From: Streptomyces halstedii
GTDB lineage: Bacteria > Actinomycetota > Actinomycetes > Streptomycetales > Streptomycetaceae
Direction of reading: 5' to 3'
NCBI GenBank assembly: GCA_000720535.1
Contig: JOAZ01000008.1
Span: 186,001 to 250,000, forward strand
DNA length: 64,000 nt
A program made the translations under genes and the position numbers. Below the pieces are notes generated by a model, which made no database searches, was not told where the DNA came from, and worked only from the letters and a program-made list of their open reading frames with translations. This document shows positions 37,532 through 46,139 of the stretch, one piece after another (within the stretch, counting starts at the first letter, position 1; the number at the start of each line of letters is the position of its first letter).

Positions 37532-40045
37532 TCACAGCTGCCCCACCCGCGTGACCCGGACGACCGCCCGGCCCTCCTCGTCGGAGGCCGCCAGATCGAC
37601 CTCGGCGTTGATACCCCAGTCGTGGTCCCCGGCCGGGTCCGCGAACGCCTGCCACACCCGCCACAGACCGTGCTCCGGGTCCTCGTCGATCTTCAGCAGC
37701 TTCGGGCCGCGCGCGTCCGGTCCCGTACCCAGGTCCTCGTGCGCGTCCCAGTAGGCGTCCATCGCGTCGCCCCAGGCGTCCTCGTCCCAGCCCGCGTCCC
37801 CGTCCAGCTCACCGAGCTCACGGACCCGGTCCAGGGCGGCCAGCTCCACCCGGCGGAACATCGCGTTGCGCACCAGCACCCGGAACGCGCGGGAGTTCGC
37901 CGTGACCGGTTTGACCTCGTCGGCCCGCTCCCGCGCCTGCTCGGCGGTCTCCACCTCCGGATTGGCCAGCTGCTCCCACTCGTCCAGCAGACTGGAGTCC
38001 ACCTGCCGCACCATCTCGCCGAGCCAGGCGATCAGGTCCTCCAGGTCCTCGGACTTCAGGTCGTCCGGGACGGTGTGCTCCAGCGCCTTGTACGCGCTCG
38101 CCAGATACCGCAGCACGATGCCCTCGGTCCGGGCCAGCTCGTAGTTCGACGTGAACTCCGTGAAGGTCATGGCCCGTTCGTACATGTCCCGGATCACCGA
38201 CTTCGGCGACACCGGGTGGTCACCGACCCACGGGTGGCTGGTGCGGTACACGTCGTACGCGTGCCAGAGCAGCTCGCTCAGCGGCTTGGGGTAGGTGACC
38301 TCCTGGAGCCGCTCCATCCGCTCCTCGTACTCGACGCCGTCCGCCTTCATCTGTCCCACGGCCTCGCCCCGCGCCTTGTTCTGCTGGGCGGCGAGGATCT
38401 GCCGGGGGTCGTCGAGCGTCGACTCGACGACCGACACCATGTCCAGGGCGTACGACGGCGATTCGGCGTCCAGCAGGTCGAACGCGGCCAGCGCGAACGT
38501 CGACAGCGGCTGGTTGAGCGCGAAGTCCTGCTGGAGGTCGACGGTGAGCCGCACGATCCGGCCCTCCGCGTCCGGGGTGTCCAGCTGCTCCACCACACCG
38601 CCGTCGAGCAGCGAGCGGTAGATGGCGATGGCCCGCCGGATGTGCCGCAGCTGCGCCTTACGCGGCTCGTGGTTGTCCTCCAGCAGGTGCCGCATCGCCT
38701 CGAAGGCGTTGCCCGGACGCGCGATCACCGAGAGCAGCATCGTGTGGGTGACCCGGAAGCGCGAGGTCAGCGGCTCAGGCTCGGACTGGATCAGCTTGTC
38801 GAAGGTGGTCTCCGACCAGGCGACGAACCCCTCGGGGGCCTTCTTGCGGACCACCTTGCGCTTCTTCTTCGGGTCGTCGCCCGCCTTCTTGACGGCCTTC
38901 TCGTTCTCGATGACGTGCTCGGGCGCCTGCGCGACGACGAAGCCCGCCGTGTCGAACCCCGCCCGGCCGGCCCGGCCGGCGATCTGGTGGAACTCACGGG
39001 CCCGCAGCGTGCGCACCCGGGTGCCGTCGTACTTCGTCAGGGCGGTGAACAGCACCGTACGGATCGGGACGTTGACGCCGACGCCGAGCGTGTCCGTCCC
39101 GCAGATCACCTTCAGCAGACCCGCCTGCGCCAGCTTCTCCACGAGGCGGCGGTACTTGGGCAGCATGCCCGCGTGGTGCACCCCGATGCCGTGGCGGACG
39201 TACCGGGAGAGGTTCTGGCCGAACTTGGTGGTGAAGCGGAAGTTGCCGATCAGGTCGGCGATCTTCTCCTTCTCCTCTTTCGTGCACATGTTGATGCTCA
39301 TGAGCGACTGCGCCCGCTCCACGGCCGCCGCCTGGGTGAAGTGCACGATGTAGACGGGCGACTGCCGGGTGTCCAGCAGCTCGGTGAGCGTCTCCGTGAT
39401 CGGCGTCAGCCGGTACTCGTAGCTCAGCGGCACCGGACGGGTCGCGGAGCGCACCACGGACGTCGGCCGCCCGGTGCGGCGGGTCAGGTCCTCCTCGAAC
39501 ATCGAGACGTCACCGAGCGTCGCCGACATCAGCACGAACTGCGCCTGCGGGAGCTCCAGCAACGGGATCTGCCAGGCCCAGCCGCGGTCCGGCTCGGCGT
39601 AGAAGTGGAACTCGTCCATCACGACCTGGCCGATGTCGGCGTACTTGCCGTCACGCAGCGCGATCGACGCCAGTACCTCGGCGGTGCAGCAGATGACGGG
39701 GGCGTCCGCGTTGACCGACGCGTCGCCGGTCAGCATCCCGACGTTCTCGGTGCCGAAGAGCTTGCACAGGTCGAAGAACTTCTCCGAGACCAGCGCCTTG
39801 ATCGGCGCGGTGTAGAACGTGACCTTGTCCTGGGCCAGCGCGGTGAAGTGCGCACCCGCCGCCACCAGGCTCTTTCCGGAGCCGGTAGGGGTGGAAAGGA
39901 TCACGTTCGCTCCGGAGACCACTTCGATCAGCGCCTCCTCCTGAGCCGGATAGAGGGTGATGCCCTGCGATTCGGTCCATGACGAGAAGGCCTCGAAGAG
40001 GGCGTCCGGGTCGGCGGTCGGGGGCAGCTGATCGATGAGGGTCAC
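37532..40045 (-). CDS. Ski2/Mtr4-like DEAD/DEAH-box RNA helicase
   Basis: 837 residues. The helicase core is STPTGSGKS (motif I, about 51-59), VMDEFHF (motif II, DEFH), LMSATL (motif III), GTDTLGVGVN (motif V) and HQIAGRAGRAG (motif VI). A Lys-rich patch (KKAGDDPKKKRKVVRKK) falls in the insertion after the core, and a long helical C-terminal region (about 480-837) resembles the DSHCT/winged-helix part of Ski2 enzymes. It is likely an ATP-dependent RNA unwinding enzyme in RNA turnover. GTG 40045 gives VTLIDQLPP; upstream in-frame sequence is low-complexity and lacks a good start. It is divergent from the YdjM-like gene. Confidence 0.9.
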   Translation of the reverse strand: MTLIDQLPPTADPDALFEAFSSWTESQGITLYPAQEEALIEVVSGANVILSTPTGSGKSLVAAGAHFTALAQDKVTFYTAPIKALVSEKFFDLCKLFGTENVGMLTGDASVNADAPVICCTAEVLASIALRDGKYADIGQVVMDEFHFYAEPDRGWAWQIPLLELPQAQFVLMSATLGDVSMFEEDLTRRTGRPTSVVRSATRPVPLSYEYRLTPITETLTELLDTRQSPVYIVHFTQAAAVERAQSLMSINMCTKEEKEKIADLIGNFRFTTKFGQNLSRYVRHGIGVHHAGMLPKYRRLVEKLAQAGLLKVICGTDTLGVGVNVPIRTVLFTALTKYDGTRVRTLRAREFHQIAGRAGRAGFDTAGFVVAQAPEHVIENEKAVKKAGDDPKKKRKVVRKKAPEGFVAWSETTFDKLIQSEPEPLTSRFRVTHTMLLSVIARPGNAFEAMRHLLEDNHEPRKAQLRHIRRAIAIYRSLLDGGVVEQLDTPDAEGRIVRLTVDLQQDFALNQPLSTFALAAFDLLDAESPSYALDMVSVVESTLDDPRQILAAQQNKARGEAVGQMKADGVEYEERMERLQEVTYPKPLSELLWHAYDVYRTSHPWVGDHPVSPKSVIRDMYERAMTFTEFTSNYELARTEGIVLRYLASAYKALEHTVPDDLKSEDLEDLIAWLGEMVRQVDSSLLDEWEQLANPEVETAEQARERADEVKPVTANSRAFRVLVRNAMFRRVELAALDRVRELGELDGDAGWDEDAWGDAMDAYWDAHEDLGTGPDARGPKLLKIDEDPEHGLWRVWQAFADPAGDHDWGINAEVDLAASDEEGRAVVRVTRVGQL

Positions 40046-40202
40046 ACCCCCATCTTGCCTTCCGCACGTCCCGATCCGGGAACCGGCGGACCGCGCGAAG
40101 ATCACGGACGATACGCTTCCCCCTTCAACCAGGCCGCCGCGTACGGGCGATGGCGGCCCGGCCGCCGACGCGGCCGGATCACGATGGGGGCGGGCAGAAG
40201 CG

Positions 40203-40994
40203 ATGATGGGACCGGCACACTCGCTGTCAGGGGCGGCAGCCTGGCTGGGGGTGGGTGCCGCGGCCGCGGGCGCGGGCCACGCGATGCCCTGGCCCGTCCT
40301 GGTCGTCGGAGCGCTGATCTGCGCGGGCGCCGCGCTGGCTCCCGACCTGGACCACAAGTCCGCCACCATCTCACGGGCCTTCGGACCCGTGTCCAAGGGT
40401 GTCTGCGAAGTCGTCGACAAACTCTCCTTCGCCGTCTACAAGGCGACCAGGGGACCCGGCGACCCGCGCAGGACCGGCGGCCACCGCACCCTGACCCACA
40501 CCTGGCTGTGGGCGGTGCTCATCGGCGGCGGCTGCTCCCTCGCCGCGATCCTCTTCGGCCGGTGGGCGGTCCTCGGCATCCTCTTCGTCCACCTCGTACT
40601 CGCCGTCGAGGGACTGCTGTGGCGGGCGGCCCGCGTCTCCAGCGACGTCCTGGTGTGGCTCCTCGGCGCGACCAGCGCGTGGATCCTGGCCGGAGTGCTG
40701 GACCAGCCGGGCCAGGGCTCCACCTGGCTGTTCTCGGAGCCCGGCCAGGAGTACCTGTGGCTCGGCCTGCCGATCGTGCTCGGCGCCCTCATCCACGACA
40801 TCGGTGACGCGCTCACCGTGTCCGGCTGCCCGATCCTGTGGCCCCTGCCGATAGGCCGTAAGCGCTGGTACCCCCTCGGGCCGCCCAAGGCCATGCGCTT
40901 CCGGGCCGGCAGCTGGGTGGAGATCAAGGTGCTGATGCCGGTCTTCATGTTCCTCGGGGCGATCGGCGGCATCGCGGCACTCAACATCGTCTGA
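40203..40994 (+). CDS. YdjM-like inner-membrane metal-dependent hydrolase
   Basis: 263 residues with about five hydrophobic segments. It starts MMGPAHSLSGAAAW, then has ALAPDLDHKSATIS and GGHRTLTHTWLW, the His/Asp cluster of the DUF457/YdjM family, and IHDIGDALTVSGCP further on. E. coli YdjM is a LexA-controlled membrane protein of uncertain activity, and the hydrolase label comes from family homology only. ATG 40203 and ATG 40206 are equivalent starts. It is monocistronic and divergent from the helicase. Confidence 0.82.
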   Translation: MMGPAHSLSGAAAWLGVGAAAAGAGHAMPWPVLVVGALICAGAALAPDLDHKSATISRAFGPVSKGVCEVVDKLSFAVYKATRGPGDPRRTGGHRTLTHTWLWAVLIGGGCSLAAILFGRWAVLGILFVHLVLAVEGLLWRAARVSSDVLVWLLGATSAWILAGVLDQPGQGSTWLFSEPGQEYLWLGLPIVLGALIHDIGDALTVSGCPILWPLPIGRKRWYPLGPPKAMRFRAGSWVEIKVLMPVFMFLGAIGGIAALNIV

Positions 40995-41115
40995 CCGTCC
41001 CCGCGTGTCGGCGCCGCTGTGGGCCGTTGCTGACGCGTGTCGCCGCCGGGGTGTCATGGCTCTGGCGTGTCGCCGTCCGGGGGCGCCGCACGCGTGCCCG
41101 TAGCACCATGACCCC

Positions 41116-42651
41116 ATGCTGCTCGTCCGGCTCGCCCATGTGTCCCTGGAGGTCGCGGCGGCCTCCGCCCGGACCCGGAAGGTCGCCCTGCTGGCCGGCC
41201 TCTTCCGGGAGACCGGGCCCGACGACGTCCCGACGGTCATCCCGTACCTGGCCGGCCGCCTCCCGCGGGGGCGGCTCGGCATCGGGTGGAGCGCCCTCGC
41301 CGGTCCGCCGGAGCCCGCGCCCACCCCCGTCCTGACGGTCGCGGAGACCGACGCCGAACTCACCGCGATCGGGGCGCTGGCCGGTCCCGGCTCGCAGGCG
41401 GCCCGCAAGGAGCGGCTGCGGCGGCTGTTCGCCGCGGCCACCGCCGACGAACAGCACTTCCTGCGCGGGCTGCTCACCGGCGAACTGCGCCAGGGCGCCC
41501 TGGAGGCCGTCGCCGCCGACGCCCTCGCCGAGGCCACCGGGGCACCGCCCGCCGAGGTGCGGCGCGCCGTCATGCTCGCCGGCTCGCTCCCCGAGGTGGC
41601 CCGCGCCCTGCTCGCGGACGGCCCCCCGGCGCTCGGGGCCTTCCGGCTCACCGTCGGCCGGCCGGTCCTGCCGATGCTGGCCCACACCGCCCGGTCGGTC
41701 GCCGAAGCCGTCGACAAGCTCGGACCGTGCGCCGTGGAGGAGAAACTGGACGGGATCCGCGTCCAGGCCCACCGGGACGGCACCGAGGTGCGCCTCTACA
41801 CCCGGACGCTCGACGACATCACCGACCGGCTGCCCGAACTGGCCTCGGCCGTAGCAGCGTTCCCCGGCGAGCGGTACGTCCTCGACGGCGAGGTGATCGC
41901 GCTCGGGCCGGACGGACGGCCCCGGCCCTTCCAGGAGACCGCCGCGCGGGTCGGCTCCCGGCGGGACGTCACCACCGCCGCCGCGTCGGTCCCGGTCGTC
42001 CCGGTCTTCTTCGACGTGCTGTCCCTCGACGGGCGCGACCTCATCGACCTCCCCTACACCGAACGCCACACCGCCCTGGCCGCGCTGGTCCCCGAGCCGG
42101 CTCGGGTGCGCCGTGTCACCGTGACGGACCCCGGGGACGCGGCGGAGCGGCGGGCCGCGGAGGACTTCTTCGAGGCCACCCTCGCCCACGGCCACGAGGG
42201 CGTGGTGGTCAAGGGCGCCGCGGCCCCCTACAGCGCCGGCCGGCGCGGCGCGTCCTGGCTGAAGGTGAAGCCCGTCCACACCCTGGACCTGGTGGTGCTG
42301 GCCGCCGAATGGGGCCACGGACGGCGCACCGGCAGGCTGTCCAACCTGCACCTGGGCGCGCGCCGCCCGGACGGCACGTTCGCGATGCTGGGCAAGACCT
42401 TCAAGGGCCTCACCGACGCGATGCTCGCGTGGCAGACCGAACGGCTCCTGGAGCTGGCCACCGGGGACGACGGCCACGTGGTGACCGTACGCCCCGAACT
42501 CGTCGTCGAGATCGCCTACGACGGGCTCCAGCGGTCCACCCGCTACCCGGAGGGCGTCACCCTCCGGTTCGCCCGGGTCCTGCGCTACCGCGAGGACAAG
42601 GCACCCACCGAGGCGGACACCGTCGACACGGTCCTCGCACGCCGGACATGA
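41116..42651 (+). CDS. ligB: ATP-dependent DNA ligase (LigB type)
   Basis: 511 residues. An N-terminal DNA-binding domain (about 1-190) precedes the adenylation domain with EEKLDGIRVQ (nucleotidyl Lys in KLDG), DGEVIAL, FFDVLSLDG, HEGVVVKG and WLKVKP, and an OB domain (about 400-511) ends with RFARVLRYREDK. The length and domain layout match the non-essential LigB of actinomycetes, which joins nicks with ATP, as distinct from the NAD-dependent replicative LigA. It is monocistronic. A hairpin lies at about 42751-42785, between it and the convergent NDH-2 gene. Confidence 0.93.
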   Translation: MLLVRLAHVSLEVAAASARTRKVALLAGLFRETGPDDVPTVIPYLAGRLPRGRLGIGWSALAGPPEPAPTPVLTVAETDAELTAIGALAGPGSQAARKERLRRLFAAATADEQHFLRGLLTGELRQGALEAVAADALAEATGAPPAEVRRAVMLAGSLPEVARALLADGPPALGAFRLTVGRPVLPMLAHTARSVAEAVDKLGPCAVEEKLDGIRVQAHRDGTEVRLYTRTLDDITDRLPELASAVAAFPGERYVLDGEVIALGPDGRPRPFQETAARVGSRRDVTTAAASVPVVPVFFDVLSLDGRDLIDLPYTERHTALAALVPEPARVRRVTVTDPGDAAERRAAEDFFEATLAHGHEGVVVKGAAAPYSAGRRGASWLKVKPVHTLDLVVLAAEWGHGRRTGRLSNLHLGARRPDGTFAMLGKTFKGLTDAMLAWQTERLLELATGDDGHVVTVRPELVVEIAYDGLQRSTRYPEGVTLRFARVLRYREDKAPTEADTVDTVLARRT

Positions 42652-42750
42652 CGGCAGCCGCGCCGGGCGGGCGGTCACGCCGGGCATGACGGCGGTCGCA
42701 GGGGACTTGACGGAGGGCGCGCCGGAGGACGGCAGCCGCGCCGGACAGGA

Positions 42751-42785
42751 CGGCAGGCCCCGCCCGTGGAGAGCGAGGCCTGCCG
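42751..42785. terminator. Hairpin between ligB and NDH-2 genes
   Basis: CGGCAGGCCCCGC at 42751-42763 pairs with 42773-42785 with one mismatch. It sits between convergent stops. The preceding 100 bases also hold two copies of GACGGCAGCCGCGCCGG (near 42652 and 42729). Confidence 0.55.
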
Positions 42786-42799
42786 CACACCTGACCCGT

Positions 42800-44161
42800 C
42801 TACCCGTGCGCGACCGCCGAGGCGGTGTGCGCGCGGACCTCGTCGGGCGTCAGATAGGCGTCCGTGTACTCGAAGTCGCGCAGGGTGGCCCGCTTGCGCG
42901 CCTGGAAGCCGGTGCGCACGAAGTCGTCACCGGCCACCGCGTTCAGCAGCCAGTTGGTCATGACGCGGGTCTTGGCGACATTGGTCCGCAACGACGACCA
43001 GTGGTAGCCGCGCGCCACGGCCTGGGCGGGCATGCCCTTCAGCTCGATGCCCAGCGGCCTGGACACGGCGTCCCGGCCGCCCAGGTCCACCACCAGGCCG
43101 AGGTCCCGGTGCACGTACGGCCGCAACGGCCGGTTGCGCAGGGAGGCGATCAGGTTGTCGGCCAGCGCCCGGCCCTGGCGCATCGCGTGCTGCGCGGTGG
43201 GCGGGCAGACCGCCCCGTCGCCCTTGGCCAGGTCCGGCACGGCCGCCGCGTCACCGAGCGCGAACACGCCGTTCTTGCCCGGTACCGCCATCTCCGGGGT
43301 CACCGCGAGCCGACCGCGTACCGTCTCCGCGTCGAGCGTGGCGACCAGGGGGCTGGCCGCCACCCCGGCGGTCCAGATCAGGGTGCGGCAGGGCAGCACC
43401 CGGCCGTCGGTGAAGGTCACCTCGTCCGGGCCCGCCTTCGCCACGGACACGCCCAGCGACACGTCGATGCCCCGCCCGCGGAGGATCTCCAGCGCGGTCT
43501 TCCCGAGCTTGTCGCCCAGCTCCGGCATGAGCTTGGGAGCGATGTCGATCAGATGCCACTTGAGCAGCTTCGGGTCCAGCCGGGGATAGCGCCGCAGGGC
43601 GTTGGTGGTGAGCCGTTGGAGGCAGGCCGCCGTCTCCGTACCGGCGTACCCGCCGCCCACCACGACGAACTGCAGCCGCGACGCCCGCTCCGCCTCGTCC
43701 TGGCTGGCGTCGGCCAGGTCGAGCTGGGAGATGACGTGGTCCCGGATGTAGGCCGCCTCGGCCAGCGTCTTCATGCCCCGGGCGTTCTCCACCAGCCCCG
43801 GGATGTCGAACGTCCGGGTGACACTGCCCGCGGCCACCACGAGGTGGTCGTACGGCTCGTTCACGATCTCGTCGGTGATCTTGCGGACGACGCAGATCTT
43901 GGCCTGGGTGTCCACCCCGATGGCCCCGCCCGGGACGATGCGGGTGCGGTGGCGTTGGCTGCGGCGCAGCGAGACGGCGACCGACTGGGGACTCAGCACC
44001 CCGGAGGCGACCTGCGGAAGCAGGGGGAGGTAGAGCTGGTACGAGAACGGGGTGACCAGCGCGATGTCCGCCTCACCGGGGGCGAGGCCGCGTTCCAGCC
44101 GGCGTACGCACTCGACTCCGGCGAAGCCGGCGCCGACAACGAGAATCCTGGGTCGTGCCAC
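42800..44161 (-). CDS. ndh: Type II NADH dehydrogenase (NDH-2)
   Basis: 453 residues, a two-dinucleotide-fold flavoprotein. The FAD site is VVGAGFAGVE near the N-terminus and the NADH site is VVGGGYAGTETA near residue 170. ALGDAAAVPD is the second FAD motif, followed by TAQHAMRQG. The quinone-side PFSYQLYLPLLPQVASG and the C-terminal amphipathic region fit membrane-attached NDH-2, which passes electrons from NADH to menaquinone without pumping protons. It is monocistronic, reading away from the ABC genes. Confidence 0.92.
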   Translation of the reverse strand: MARPRILVVGAGFAGVECVRRLERGLAPGEADIALVTPFSYQLYLPLLPQVASGVLSPQSVAVSLRRSQRHRTRIVPGGAIGVDTQAKICVVRKITDEIVNEPYDHLVVAAGSVTRTFDIPGLVENARGMKTLAEAAYIRDHVISQLDLADASQDEAERASRLQFVVVGGGYAGTETAACLQRLTTNALRRYPRLDPKLLKWHLIDIAPKLMPELGDKLGKTALEILRGRGIDVSLGVSVAKAGPDEVTFTDGRVLPCRTLIWTAGVAASPLVATLDAETVRGRLAVTPEMAVPGKNGVFALGDAAAVPDLAKGDGAVCPPTAQHAMRQGRALADNLIASLRNRPLRPYVHRDLGLVVDLGGRDAVSRPLGIELKGMPAQAVARGYHWSSLRTNVAKTRVMTNWLLNAVAGDDFVRTGFQARKRATLRDFEYTDAYLTPDEVRAHTASAVAHG

Positions 44162-44357
44162 GGTGTGCGTCCCTTCTCGGGCTTACGCGGTCATCGCTCG
44201 CCTGCCCCGGATCCGGGGACAGTCACCCTCATCCTCACCGCCGCGCGCGGACTTCGCCTCTTGTGCGGGGTGCGCCGGTCGCCGGGCGGTGGGAGGCGGT
44301 CCCGCCCCCACCGCCCGGCGACCCGCGCACGGCGCGGACGCGAACCCGTCCGGTGGC

Positions 44358-46139
44358 TCAGCCGTGCCAGGACCGCCACAGCGCCGCGTACGCGCCGTCC
44401 GCCGCCACCAGCTCGTCGTGGCTGCCCAGCTCGCTGACCCGGCCCTTCTCCACGACCGCGATCACGTCCGCGTCGTGCGCCGTGTGCAGCCGGTGGGCGA
44501 TGGCGATCACCGTACGGCCGTCCAGCACCCGGGCCAGCGAACGCTCCAGGTGCCGGGCCGCCCGCGGGTCGAGCAGCGACGTCGCCTCGTCCAGCACCAG
44601 GGTGTGCGGGTCCGCCAGCACCAGCCGGGCCAGGGCGATCTGCTGCGCCTGCGCCGGGGTGAGCGAGACGCTGCCCGAGCCGACCTCCGTGTCCAGTCCG
44701 CTCTCCAGGGCCCTGGCCCAGCCGTCCGCGTCGACCGCCGCGAGCGAGGCCCACAGCAGCGCGTCCTCGGCGTCCGTACGGGCCAGGAGGAGGTTGTCCC
44801 GGAGGGTGCCGACGAACACGTGGTGCTCCTGGTTGACCAGGGCCACATGGCTGCGCACCCCTTCGGCGGTCATCCGGGACAGTTCCGCCCCGCCCAGCGT
44901 GACCCGGCCGCTCCCGGGCGCGTAGATCCCGGCCAGCAGCCGGCCCAGGGTGGACTTGCCCGCGCCCGAAGGGCCGACCAGCGCCACCCGCGTACCCGGG
45001 GCGACGCCCAGCGACACGTCGTGCAGGACGTCCACACCGGCGCGGTAACCGAAGCGCACCTGGTCCGCCCGGACGTCACGGCCGTCCGGACCGGTCAGGT
45101 CGTCGCCCGCGTCGGGCTCGATCTCCCGTACACCGACGAGCCGGGCCAGCGACACCTGGGCCACCTGCAACTCGTCGTACCAGCGCAGGATCAGGCCGAT
45201 CGGATCCACCATCATCTGCGCCAGCAGCGCGCCCGTCGTCAACTGCCCGACGGTGAGCCAGCCCTCCATCACGAACCAGCCGCCGAGCAGCAGCACCGCG
45301 CCCAGGACCGTCACATACGTGGCGTTGATGACGGGGAAGAGCACCGAGCGCAGGAAGAGCGTGTACCGCTCCCACGCCGTCCACTCGGCGACGCGGCGGT
45401 CCGACAGGGCGACCCGGCGGGCCCCCAGCCGGTGGGACTCCACGGTCCGCCCGGCGTCCACCGTCTCCGCGAGCACCGCGGCGACGGCCGCGTACCCGGC
45501 GGCCTCCGAGCGGTACGCGGACGGCGCCCGGCGGAAGTACCAGCGGCAGCCGATGAGCAGCACCGGAAGGGCGATCAGCACCGCGAGGGCCAGCGGCGGG
45601 GCGGTGACCGTGAGCGCGCCGATCAGCAGCCCGACCCACACCACCCCGATCGCCAGTTGCGGCACGGCCTCCCGCATCGCGTTGGCCAGCCGGTCGATGT
45701 CGGTCGTGATCCGGGAGAGCAGGTCACCGGTGCCCGCCCGCTCCAGGACGCCCGGCGGCAGCCCGACCGAGCGGACGAGGAAGTCCTCGCGCAGGTCGGC
45801 GAGCATCTCCTCACCGAGCATCGCGCCGCGCAGCCGCATGGTGTGGGTGAACACGGTCTGCACGGCCAGCGCCACGGTGAAGATCGCGGCGGTGCGCTCC
45901 AGACGCAGGTCCTCGACGCCGTTCGACAGGTCCTCGACCAGTCCGCCCAGCAGATAGGGCCCGGTGATCGACGCGATCACCGCGATCGCGTTCACCGTCA
46001 CCAGGACGACGAACGGACGGCGGTGGCGCCGCAGCAGGGAGCGGACGTAGGCGCCCACGGTCGCCGGTGTGCCGACCGGCAGGGTCGTCGCCGACTCCGG
46101 GGCGGCGGGGTCGTACGCCGGTGGTGCGACGCCGGTCAT
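44358..46139 (-). CDS. ABC exporter half, intact Walker A but degenerate signature
   Basis: 593 residues: six membrane helices (about 30-320) and one nucleotide-binding domain. Walker A is GPSGAGKST and Walker B LVLDEATSLLD, but the signature LSGGQ is replaced by LTPAQ (SLTPAQAQQIALARL). The H-loop (AHRLHTAHD) is present. It overlaps the upstream ABC gene by four bases (ATGA), so the two make a heterodimer. Its intact Walker A would pair with the partner's intact LSGGQ to form the one working ATP site. The substrate is unknown; exporter topology suggests a drug, lipid or peptide. Confidence 0.9.
   Translation of the reverse strand: MTGVAPPAYDPAAPESATTLPVGTPATVGAYVRSLLRRHRRPFVVLVTVNAIAVIASITGPYLLGGLVEDLSNGVEDLRLERTAAIFTVALAVQTVFTHTMRLRGAMLGEEMLADLREDFLVRSVGLPPGVLERAGTGDLLSRITTDIDRLANAMREAVPQLAIGVVWVGLLIGALTVTAPPLALAVLIALPVLLIGCRWYFRRAPSAYRSEAAGYAAVAAVLAETVDAGRTVESHRLGARRVALSDRRVAEWTAWERYTLFLRSVLFPVINATYVTVLGAVLLLGGWFVMEGWLTVGQLTTGALLAQMMVDPIGLILRWYDELQVAQVSLARLVGVREIEPDAGDDLTGPDGRDVRADQVRFGYRAGVDVLHDVSLGVAPGTRVALVGPSGAGKSTLGRLLAGIYAPGSGRVTLGGAELSRMTAEGVRSHVALVNQEHHVFVGTLRDNLLLARTDAEDALLWASLAAVDADGWARALESGLDTEVGSGSVSLTPAQAQQIALARLVLADPHTLVLDEATSLLDPRAARHLERSLARVLDGRTVIAIAHRLHTAHDADVIAVVEKGRVSELGSHDELVAADGAYAALWRSWHG

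Noticed and set aside
37232-39982. Long + strand frame opposite the helicase
   Set aside because: Shadow frame; Val/Leu/Arg-rich without domains.
42650-42750. Repeated GACGGCAGCCGCGCCGG near 42652 and 42729 as a mobile element scar
   Set aside because: Only two copies of very GC-rich sequence; likely chance or slippage.
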